From positions 1 to 13,274 of the forward strand of contig DATJUC010000210.1 in assembly GCA_035502675.1 (NCBI GenBank): a stretch of DNA of 13,274 bases, read 5' to 3'. A program made the position numbers and the translations under genes. The notes beneath the pieces were generated by a model, which was not told the DNA's origin, ran no database searches, and saw only the letters and a program-made list of their open reading frames with translations. Positions within the stretch are counted from its first letter, which is position 1; each line of letters starts with the position of its first letter. Shown piece after piece: positions 7,208 through 13,274 of the stretch. This stretch comes from DATJUC01 sp035502675. Lineage in GTDB: Bacteria; Vulcanimicrobiota; Vulcanimicrobiia; Vulcanimicrobiales; Vulcanimicrobiaceae.

Positions 7208-7723
7208 TCAGTCGATCCGGCGGCTGCGCAAGTAGTGAATCTGCCAAAGGTGAATGAAACGCTGCAGCTCTTCCTGCATGTCGGATTCGACCTGAACGAA
7301 CTTCGTTCCGTACGCGAACTTCTTCTCGACCGGATCGAAAAACGGCATCAGCACGGTCGCGCGCATGCGCATCGGCTTGAAACCCGGCGGCTGCACTTTC
7401 ACCGATTGCGGCCGCAATCCGAAGGGCGTTTGCTCGTAGACCTCCTTTTCGATCGTCATCTCCGAGAGAAACTCGTCGGGGAATTGAAAATCGAGATCGA
7501 GCACCGAGCCGCGCACCAAATCCTCGTCGGTGGCCAGGCGCAAACCGCCGGCTGAGAGATCGTTGGCTCGCGCCTTCCGGCGACCGGGCCTCCCCTCGAG
7601 CGTATAGAGCAAGTCGAACGCGACCGGCATGCGGAAGGCGGTGCGTTTCTGTCCGGCCGCGGCTTGAGGCTTGAGCATGCTCTTGGGCGGCGGGCGCTTC
7701 TTTTTCCCGAAAAACGAGAACAT
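7208..7723 (-). CDS. PilZ-domain protein (probable cyclic di-GMP receptor)
   Basis: PilZ domains bind cyclic di-GMP and relay it to motility, adhesion or polysaccharide machinery. The 171-residue protein has a short basic N-terminus (MFSFFGKKKRPPPK) and then one PilZ domain. The RxxxR motif is R27-TAF-R31, and the second motif is D55-L-S57-A-G-G60. A beta-barrel segment follows (GTKFVQVE near 139-146), then the usual C-terminal helix (EELQRFIHLWQIHYLRSRR). Both ligand-binding motifs are intact, so cyclic di-GMP binding is expected. The ATG at 7723 is the first plausible start; the frame stays open far upstream only as a shadow of glcD. No good Shine-Dalgarno is visible. It is convergent with namZ (10 bp apart) and divergent from glcD. 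No output partner is adjacent, so its target is unknown. Confidence 0.85.
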   Translation of the reverse strand: MFSFFGKKKRPPPKSMLKPQAAAGQKRTAFRMPVAFDLLYTLEGRPGRRKARANDLSAGGLRLATDEDLVRGSVLDLDFQFPDEFLSEMTIEKEVYEQTPFGLRPQSVKVQPPGFKPMRMRATVLMPFFDPVEKKFAYGTKFVQVESDMQEELQRFIHLWQIHYLRSRRID

Positions 7724-7741
7724 CGGTGATGCGCCGTTGGT

Positions 7742-7763
7742 GCGGGGAGGCTTGCCTTCCTGC
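7742..7763 (+). promoter_or_regulatory. Possible RNA hairpin in glcD leader covering a Shine-Dalgarno-like sequence
   Basis: In the only divergent intergenic gap (7724-7777), arm GCGGGGAGG (7742-7750) pairs with CCUUCCUGC (7755-7763) through nine base pairs, two of them G-U wobbles, closed by a CUUG tetraloop. On the opposite strand the two wobbles become A-C mismatches, so the fold is better as + strand (glcD) RNA. The GGGGAGG inside the 5' arm is the best Shine-Dalgarno match nearby. It lies 27 bases from the GTG at 7778 but 9 bases from an in-frame CTG at 7760. It could also be a DNA dyad for a regulator, or chance in G+C-rich DNA. Confidence 0.3.
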
Positions 7764-7777
7764 CGAAAGCACGCCAA

Positions 7778-9163
7778 GTGCTCCACCAGCGGCTGATCGA
7801 GGCACTCGGCGAAGACGCCGTCAAGACGGCGCCGGAAGACCTCAGCGTGTACGCCTTCGACGCCTATACGGACGGAGCGCTGCCGTCGGCCGTCGCGCTG
7901 CCGGCAAACGCCCGCGACGTGAGCGCCGTGGTGCGGATCGCTCGCGAACTCGGCGAGCCGATCGTCCCGCGCGGCGCCGGGACGGGCTTGTGCGGCGGCG
8001 CCGTACCGATCGAGGGCGGCGTAGTCGTCTCCTTCGCACGCATGAACCGCATTCTCGAGCTCGATCTCGCAAACCGCCGGGCGCGCGTCCAGCCCGGCGT
8101 CGTCAATCTCGATCTCTCGCACCACGCCGGAGCGAGCGGATTCTTTTACGCTCCCGACCCGTCGTCGCAGAAGACTTCGACCATCGGCGGCAACGTCGCG
8201 ACCAATGCCGGCGGTCCGCACTGCCTTTCGTACGGCACCACCGTGAACCACGTCCTCGCGCTCGAGGTCGTGGACGAAACCGGCAACGTCTTCCAGACCA
8301 ACGTCGACGAACCCGGATACGATTTGACCGCGGTCTTGGTGGGCAGCGAAGGGACGCTCGGGATCGTCACGTCGGCGTGGGTGCGCTTGACGCGGCTGCC
8401 GGAATCGGTGCGCGTCTGGCTCGCGGCCTTCGGCGACGTCGACTCGGCATCGGAGGCGGTTTCCGCCATCATCGGCGCGGGCATCGTTCCCACCGCGCTC
8501 GAGATGATGGACGCCGTCATCGTCAAAGCCGTCGAAGCCGCCTTCCACGCAGGCTATCCGACCGAGGCCAGCGCCGTTTTGCTCGTCGAAAACGCCGGCT
8601 TCGAAGACGACATGGACGCGTGCGAAGCCGCCCTCGCGCGGATCGTCCGCGAGCACGGCGCTCTTTCTTGGCGCAGCGCGCAGTCGCCCGCCGAGCGCGA
8701 CGCACTCTGGGCCGGCCGCAAAGGCGCCGCCGGTGCGACCGGAAGAATTTCACCCAACTACTACACGCAAGATCTGTGCGTACCGCGCAGCAAGTTGCCG
8801 GCCGCACTTCGGGCCGTCGACGAAGCTGCCAGCGCGCACGGCATCGTCGTCGGCAACGTCTTTCACGCCGGCGACGGCAACTTGCATCCGTTGCTGATGT
8901 ACGACAAGCGCGATCGGGCGCAGGTCGCGGCGGTGGTCGAAACCGGCAACGCCATCCTGCAGTCGGCCATCGAGCTGGGCGGCACGATCAGCGGCGAGCA
9001 CGGCATCGGCTACGAAAAGCGCGACGCGATGACGCGCGTCTACTCGACCGCCGACTTGGCGGCGATGGGCCGCGTGCGCGACGTCTTCGATCCGCAGCGC
9101 CGCTTGAATCCCGATAAGATCTTTCCGGCCGGTGCGGCGTGCCCCGAAGTACGCGCCCGGTAA
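7778..9163 (+). CDS. glcD: Glycolate oxidase, FAD-binding subunit GlcD
   Basis: GlcD is the flavin-bearing catalytic subunit of glycolate oxidase, which oxidises glycolate (or a related 2-hydroxyacid such as D-lactate) to the 2-oxoacid. The 461 residues carry the FAD-binding type 4 domain: PRGAGTGLCGGAVPIEGG at 64-81, then YAPDPSSQKTSTIGGNVATN at 124-143 and VLVGSEGTLGIVTSAW. The C-terminal FAD-linked oxidase domain has NVFHAGDGNLHP with H363 and H370, SGEHGIG at 405-411, and the closing RRLNPDKIFPAG. The start is uncertain. GTG 7778 is the first conventional in-frame start (a stop lies at 7727), but it has a poor Shine-Dalgarno; an in-frame CTG at 7760 is 9 bases after GGGGAGG and would add six residues. 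The 3' end overlaps glcE by 25 bp. A D-lactate dehydrogenase is the main alternative, made less likely by the glcE neighbour. Confidence 0.92.
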   Translation: MLHQRLIEALGEDAVKTAPEDLSVYAFDAYTDGALPSAVALPANARDVSAVVRIARELGEPIVPRGAGTGLCGGAVPIEGGVVVSFARMNRILELDLANRRARVQPGVVNLDLSHHAGASGFFYAPDPSSQKTSTIGGNVATNAGGPHCLSYGTTVNHVLALEVVDETGNVFQTNVDEPGYDLTAVLVGSEGTLGIVTSAWVRLTRLPESVRVWLAAFGDVDSASEAVSAIIGAGIVPTALEMMDAVIVKAVEAAFHAGYPTEASAVLLVENAGFEDDMDACEAALARIVREHGALSWRSAQSPAERDALWAGRKGAAGATGRISPNYYTQDLCVPRSKLPAALRAVDEAASAHGIVVGNVFHAGDGNLHPLLMYDKRDRAQVAAVVETGNAILQSAIELGGTISGEHGIGYEKRDAMTRVYSTADLAAMGRVRDVFDPQRRLNPDKIFPAGAACPEVRAR

Positions 9164-10383
9164 GCCCTCAGCTGCAGCACGCGGCTCCTGCGTCCGTGCA
9201 GGAGCTGGCCGGCATCGTCGGGCGTTGCGACCGCGAAGGGCAGAAGCTGGCCATCCAGGGCGGCAACACGCTGGCCGGAATGGGGCTGCCGGCGCAGCCC
9301 ACCGATCTCACCCTCTCGACGGCCGCGCTCGCCGGCGTGGTGACGTACGAGCGCGCCGACCTCACCATCGCGGCGCACGCCGGCACGCGGCTGCGCAGCA
9401 TTGCGATCCTGTTGGCGCAGCAAGGCCAGTTCGTACCGTTCGACGCCCCGCATCCGGCCGAAGCGACACTCGGCGGAACGCTGGCGGCGGGGTGGCTGGG
9501 GCCGCGCCGGCATCTCTACGGGAAGCCGCGCGACTACATGCTCGGGTCGACCGTCGTGCTGGCCGACGGCACGATCGCGCGCGCCGGCGGCATGGTCGTC
9601 AAGAACGTGGCCGGCTACGACATGAGCCGCCTTTACGTCGGTTCGTTCGGCACGCTCGGCGTTCTCGTTCAAGCGAACCTCAAAACGCTGGTGCTGCCGC
9701 GGCGCTCGCGGGCCTTTCTCGCGCGCTTGCCGGAGCGCACGCGGTCGCGCGCCGTCGCGCAGGTTTCGTCGCTCGAAATTCGTCCCTCGGCGGCGTTCTG
9801 GGTACGCGGCTTCGCGACGGCGATCGACGGCGAGGACGGCACCGAAGGACGCATGCTCGTGGTCCTGGAGGGGAGCGAGGCGCTGCTCGAGCGAGCGACG
9901 CGCGATCTGCGTTCGGCATTGGGACGCGCGGGAGTTCCCGAGACGCGCGTCGTCGACGCCGGCGTGCGCGAATCGCTCGAACGGGCGATCGATGCCTGCG
10001 TCGCGACCCTCGGCGAACGCTCGGTGACCTATCGCATCCTCGGTTTCCCTTCGCAGGCGGAGGCGCGCGCGCTCGCGATCGCCGAGCTGGTCGAGCGTTC
10101 CGAGCTGCGCGCCGAGCTGCTGGTCGACGCGATGAACGGGGACGTTTTCGTTCGCGTCAGCGATCTCGATGCTCTCGCGCTCGGCGCGAAGATCGAAGGC
10201 TTCGACGAATCGCTGCACGCCTTGGAACCGGGCGCAATCGTCGTCGCCTCGCGCCATCCCCACCGTTCGAATCTCGCGGTGTGGGGAGCGGTCCCGGCCG
10301 CCATCGATCGAATGCGCGCGCTCAAAGCGCGGTTCGATCCGAATGGGACCTTGAATCCCGGCCGCTTCGTCGGCGGCATTTAA
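9139..10383 (+). CDS. glcE: Glycolate oxidase subunit GlcE (FAD-binding)
   Basis: GlcE is the second FAD-binding subunit of the GlcDEF glycolate oxidase. The 414-residue product is a GlcD paralogue with GlcE-type signatures: IQGGNTLAGMGLP near 34-46, HAGTRLRSIAILLAQQGQ, and PRRHLYGKPRDYMLG near 121-135. These are followed by GGMVVKNVAGYDMSRL and VGSFGTLGVL, then a C-terminal ARFDPNGTLNPGRF. The VVKNVAGYD block distinguishes GlcE from GlcD. GTG 9139 was chosen because it is the only start that keeps the N-terminal SPQLQHAAPASVQELA strand-helix; the next in-frame GTG at 9196 would cut into it. It overlaps glcD by 25 bp. The iron-sulfur subunit gene glcF, usually next, is absent here: a terpene synthase-like gene follows 14 bp later. 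Confidence 0.9.
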   Translation: MPRSTRPVSPQLQHAAPASVQELAGIVGRCDREGQKLAIQGGNTLAGMGLPAQPTDLTLSTAALAGVVTYERADLTIAAHAGTRLRSIAILLAQQGQFVPFDAPHPAEATLGGTLAAGWLGPRRHLYGKPRDYMLGSTVVLADGTIARAGGMVVKNVAGYDMSRLYVGSFGTLGVLVQANLKTLVLPRRSRAFLARLPERTRSRAVAQVSSLEIRPSAAFWVRGFATAIDGEDGTEGRMLVVLEGSEALLERATRDLRSALGRAGVPETRVVDAGVRESLERAIDACVATLGERSVTYRILGFPSQAEARALAIAELVERSELRAELLVDAMNGDVFVRVSDLDALALGAKIEGFDESLHALEPGAIVVASRHPHRSNLAVWGAVPAAIDRMRALKARFDPNGTLNPGRFVGGI

Positions 10384-10397
10384 CCTTCGGACGCCGC

Positions 10398-11495
10398 GTG
10401 CACGACGAAATTCTGTGGGCCGTTCGCCACGTGCTCGTCAGCCGGTCGCGCCGGCGCTTTCTCCTGCGCGACGGCCTGTTCACCCCGCTGCGGCTGCTCG
10501 ATTTTCTCAGGCGAGTCGTGCCCCACGCGGCGACCGAGCTGGGCGGCATTCGAACGCTGGCCTCGTCGATCGGCGACGAACGCCTGCGCGCGCAGGCGCT
10601 GGCGAGCATCGACGGCAAAGCCTATCACGTTGCGGGCGGATGCATTCTAGCGACCTTTCTGCCGGCGTCGCAGGCGCGCGCGTACGTCGAGCTGATCGCG
10701 CCGCTGGAGTCGATTTACGATTATCTCGACAATCTGTGCGACCGGCACCCTGAAGTCTCGCCGGCGGCCTTTCCCGTTCTGCACGGCGCGATCGCCGACG
10801 CGCTCGATCCGGGAGCCCCGGCACGCGACTACTACGCCCGAGGACCGGCCGGAAACGACAACGGATATTTGCAGCGTTTGGTCGCCCGCGTGCAGCGATC
10901 GCTCGGCCGGGTCGAGGGCCACGAAGCACTGCTTCCGTATTTTCGCGAGGCCGCCGACTTGTACGCCGAGATGCAAACCTACAAACACCTCGCTCCGGGC
11001 GAGCGGGAACGCGCCTGCGCCGCGTGGTTCGAACGCCGGCGCGACGCTCGAACGCAGCGGTTGACGTGGGGTGAGTTCGCGTGCGCGGCGGGCTCGCAGT
11101 TCCAGGTATACGCTCTGCTTTTCGAGCTGTTCGCGGGACGCCGCGACGCCGTGCCGGCCGCCTACGAGGCTTACTTTCCGGCGGTGGCCGCGCTTCACGT
11201 CTTGCTCGACTCGTTCATCGACCGGGCCGAAGACCGCGAACACGGCGAGTTGAACTTCACGGTCCTGTACGGCGACGCGTGTGCGCTCGAAGAACGGTTC
11301 GCATATCTTCAAGCGCGCGCGCTGGAAGGGTTCGCGCGCCTGCCCGTACCCGCCGAACACCGCTTCGTGCTGCGCGTCATGACGCTCTTCTACCTGACCC
11401 ACCCCAAGGTGTACGCGCAAGGCCTGGATGCGCAGGCCAAGGCCTTGCTGGACGCAGAGCCCAAGATTCGATCGCGGAATCGACGAAACACGTAA
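10398..11495 (+). CDS. Large-terpene synthase of the YtpB/DUF2600 family (tetraprenyl-beta-curcumene synthase-like)
   Basis: Members of this family cyclise long linear prenyl diphosphates; Bacillus subtilis YtpB makes tetraprenyl-beta-curcumene from heptaprenyl diphosphate, and relatives act on C25-C35 substrates. The 365 residues match the family's usual size. Two aspartate-rich motifs expected to bind magnesium and diphosphate are intact: SIYDYLDNLCDR at 105-116 (D108, D111, D115) and LLDSFIDRAEDREHGELNF at 269-287 (D271, D275, D279). Other family-like segments are AYHVAGGCILATFLP (75-89), the DYYARGP turn near 144-150, LYAEMQTYKHL (188-198) and LTWGEFACAAGS (222-233). GTG 10398 lies 14 bp after glcE, without a strong Shine-Dalgarno, and precedes the first conserved helix (EILWAVRHV). 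The product chain length cannot be read from sequence. No prenyl diphosphate synthase or second cyclase lies in the window. Family assignment is firm; product is inference. Confidence 0.85.
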   Translation: MHDEILWAVRHVLVSRSRRRFLLRDGLFTPLRLLDFLRRVVPHAATELGGIRTLASSIGDERLRAQALASIDGKAYHVAGGCILATFLPASQARAYVELIAPLESIYDYLDNLCDRHPEVSPAAFPVLHGAIADALDPGAPARDYYARGPAGNDNGYLQRLVARVQRSLGRVEGHEALLPYFREAADLYAEMQTYKHLAPGERERACAAWFERRRDARTQRLTWGEFACAAGSQFQVYALLFELFAGRRDAVPAAYEAYFPAVAALHVLLDSFIDRAEDREHGELNFTVLYGDACALEERFAYLQARALEGFARLPVPAEHRFVLRVMTLFYLTHPKVYAQGLDAQAKALLDAEPKIRSRNRRNT

Positions 11496-11496
11496 T

Positions 11497-13274
11497 ATGA
11501 TGCGCCGATTCTTGGCCCTCGCGCTCGCGACGTGCCTGCCGTTCTTCGGCGGCACCGCCGCACGCGCCGACAACGGACGCCCGACCGATCGCCAAATCGA
11601 ACAATACCTGATCGACGTACCGACCTCGCAGGGCATCCTCGACGATCTCACCCGCCTCAACGCCGAGGCGCACTATGCCGGAAGCGCGGGCGACCGCGAC
11701 ATGGCCGCGTGGATGTCCGACAAGCTGCGCTCGTACGGATTCACGACGCGAATCGAGCCGGTCTACGCGCAGGTGCCGCAGCTCAAACGCGCCGTCCTGC
11801 AGCTGATGGAACGCCCGGCGATCGACTTCGACGTCAAAGAAGTTCCGATTCCGCAGGACCCGGACGGATCGCGCCCCGACGCCGGCGTGCCCTTCAATGC
11901 CTGGAGCGGATCCGGTGACGTTACGGCGCCGCTGGTCTACGCCAACCGCGGCCTCGACGCCGACTATCAGACCCTGGCGACGGCCGGAGTGCCCGTGCAG
12001 GGCAGAATCGTGCTGATTCGCTACGGCGCCGAGTTTCGGGGCGACTTGGCGCGGCGCGCGGCGGCGCACGGTGCGGCGGGCGTTTTGTTTTACGACGATC
12101 CCGCCGCGCGCGACGGTTCGAGTCACGGCGCGCCCTATCCGGACGGCCCGTATCGGCCGCTGGGATCCGTTCAGCGCGGCAGCTTGGGTTCGCCGGCAAT
12201 TGCGATCCCGGCGTTGCCGATCACGGCGGTCGTCGCCCAACGCCTCCTTCAAGAAATCGCCGGTGCGGCGCCGCCCAAGGACTGGCGCGGTGGTTTAGGC
12301 GCAGACTACGCGCTCGGAAGCTCGCGCGTCCCGGTTCGCTTGCGCGTCGACGAAAGCTATTCGTGGGTCTATCTTTGGAACACCATCGGCGTGCTGCCCG
12401 GGCTCGACACGTCGCGATCGGTAATCTTCGGGGGACACCGCGACGCATGGGTCTACGGCGTCACCGACAACGGCGCCGGCATCTCGACGCTGCTCGAAGC
12501 GGCACACGCGCTCGGATACGTGTACCGGGCGGGATGGCGGCCGCAGTATTCGATCGTGATCGCCGGCTGGGACGGCGAAGAGGTCGGCGAAGTCGGGTCG
12601 ACCGCCTACGTCCACGCGCATTCGCTCGAGCTCCGGCAAGGATGCGTGGCGTACGTCAACGCCGACGAAAACGTCACCGGCGACTTCCTCTATTCCAGCG
12701 GTGTCGCGGGATTGGCGCAGGTGCTCCCGCCGCTGACGCGCCTGGTGCCGGACCCGCACGACCGCACGCGCACGCTCTGGCAAGAGTGGCACGCCCAGCC
12801 GGACGGCGTGCGCACGCAGGCGCCGGGCGGCGGTTCGGATCACGAGCCGTTTCTCTACCTTCTGGGCATTCCGGTGCTGGACTTCGGCTTTTACGGCCCG
12901 TTCGGCGTCTACCACTCTGCTTTCGACGACTTGCGCTACGCGCGGACTCAAGCCGATCCAAACTTCGTTTACCACCGCGCCGCTTCGCAGCTGCTCGCAC
13001 TGCTCGCGTTCCAAATGACGAGCGCGCCGCAACTCCCGTACGACGCGGCGGCCTACGTCGCGCCGATGCGCGACGCCTACTCCCGCCTCGCCGCCGCCAA
13101 CTCCGTCGGCGCCGACCTCACGCCGGTTTCGCGAGCGATCGATCGCTTTGCGGCCGCCGCCGCGCAATCCGGCGCTGCCGGATTGCAGGGCGAGCGGGGG
13201 ATGGAAGCGATACGAAGCATCGATCTGCTATTTTACGGGCGAAGCGGATACGCGGGAACGATCTTTCCGAACCT
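11497..13274 (+). CDS. Exported M28B metallopeptidase, glutamate carboxypeptidase II-like; 3' end beyond window
   Basis: This is a zinc aminopeptidase/carboxypeptidase of the PSMA (glutamate carboxypeptidase II) and transferrin-receptor branch of family M28. The frame is open to the window edge: 592 codons are visible and the C-terminal dimerisation domain is cut. A signal peptide (MMRRFLALALATCLPFFGG, ending ARA-DN near residue 24) indicates export. A protease-associated domain is inserted at about 140-260 (VQGRIVLIRYG at 168-178, AAAHGAAGVLFYDDP at 188-202). The co-catalytic zinc site is complete: H314 and D324 in GGHRDAWVYGVTDNGAG, E361 (general base) and E362 in GWDGEEVGEVGST, D390 in NADEN, and H473 in GVYHSAFDDL. 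GGGSDHEPFLYLLGIP (444-459) matches the substrate-pocket loop region. The start lies 1 bp after the terpene synthase stop; a second ATG follows immediately at 11500. The peptide substrate is unknown. Confidence 0.9.
   Translation, partial: MMRRFLALALATCLPFFGGTAARADNGRPTDRQIEQYLIDVPTSQGILDDLTRLNAEAHYAGSAGDRDMAAWMSDKLRSYGFTTRIEPVYAQVPQLKRAVLQLMERPAIDFDVKEVPIPQDPDGSRPDAGVPFNAWSGSGDVTAPLVYANRGLDADYQTLATAGVPVQGRIVLIRYGAEFRGDLARRAAAHGAAGVLFYDDPAARDGSSHGAPYPDGPYRPLGSVQRGSLGSPAIAIPALPITAVVAQRLLQEIAGAAPPKDWRGGLGADYALGSSRVPVRLRVDESYSWVYLWNTIGVLPGLDTSRSVIFGGHRDAWVYGVTDNGAGISTLLEAAHALGYVYRAGWRPQYSIVIAGWDGEEVGEVGSTAYVHAHSLELRQGCVAYVNADENVTGDFLYSSGVAGLAQVLPPLTRLVPDPHDRTRTLWQEWHAQPDGVRTQAPGGGSDHEPFLYLLGIPVLDFGFYGPFGVYHSAFDDLRYARTQADPNFVYHRAASQLLALLAFQMTSAPQLPYDAAAYVAPMRDAYSRLAAANSVGADLTPVSRAIDRFAAAAAQSGAAGLQGERGMEAIRSIDLLFYGRSGYAGTIFPN

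Noticed and set aside
7724..8656. Long upstream extension of the PilZ frame on the - strand, opposite glcD
   Set aside because: The extension has no recognisable domain, and glcD on the other strand is unmistakable. The PilZ protein starts sensibly at the ATG at 7723.
9132..10397. Upstream open frame joined to the terpene synthase
   Set aside because: Arginine-rich shadow of glcE. The terpene synthase family match starts only after 10398, so no fusion is claimed.
10647..11660. 337-codon open frame on the - strand opposite the terpene synthase
   Set aside because: Arginine/valine-rich shadow with no motif, while the + strand frame has two intact aspartate-rich motifs.
11532..11918. Short + strand open frame inside the M28 peptidase
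   Set aside because: Arginine-rich frame-shifted shadow; the correct frame runs unbroken from 11497 to the window edge with signal peptide and full zinc site.
1..13274. CRISPR arrays, tRNA/rRNA genes, insertion sequences, defence genes, integrases
   Set aside because: No direct repeat-spacer pattern, tRNA-like fold, terminal inverted repeats, transposase or recognised defence domain was seen. Gaps between genes never exceed 54 bp.

Overview
The window is G+C-rich chromosomal DNA (about two thirds G+C by eye) with strong G/C preference at third codon positions. Genes are packed almost without gaps and often start with GTG or TTG. It looks like a free-living bacterium with a futalosine-type menaquinone pathway, queuosine-precursor genes, a 2-oxoacid dehydrogenase complex and glycolate oxidase. 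The phylum cannot be fixed from the sequence. An under-studied G+C-rich lineage such as Eremiobacterota/Vulcanimicrobiota or Chloroflexota is a guess only. No tRNA, rRNA, CRISPR array, insertion sequence, integrase or phage gene was seen, and codon character looks uniform, so nothing suggests a recent island.

Region 1 (1-7197, all + strand) reads as one long, tightly coupled gene chain. It begins with the C-terminal two thirds of a 2-oxoacid (branched-chain type) dehydrogenase E1 beta subunit, then its E2 acyltransferase. An unrecognised 117-residue, histidine-rich protein follows, then an exported retropepsin-like aspartic protease. Next come queD and queE (7-deazaguanine/queuosine precursor), mqnB and mqnD (futalosine route to menaquinone) and an exported NamZ/DUF1343 exo-N-acetylmuramidase. 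Junctions are 4-bp stop/start overlaps, one 17-bp overlap, or gaps of 2-15 bp, so translational coupling is likely.

Region 2 (7208-7723, - strand) is a single small PilZ-domain protein, convergent with namZ and divergent from the next operon.

Region 3 (7778-13274, + strand) is a second chain: glcD, glcE, a large-terpene (YtpB/DUF2600, tetraprenyl-beta-curcumene synthase-like) synthase, and an exported M28B metallopeptidase of the glutamate carboxypeptidase II type that runs off the right edge. The expected glcF is not between glcE and the terpene synthase. The 54-bp gap before glcD can fold, as + strand RNA, into a CUUG-capped hairpin that covers the only good Shine-Dalgarno sequence nearby.

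Most of the content is recognisable metabolism, and I do not see a clear new multi-gene system. The least expected element is the large-terpene synthase locked into a glycolate oxidase operon. Secondary points are the missing glcF, the glcD leader hairpin, the divergent NamZ signature and the unrecognised 117-residue protein.
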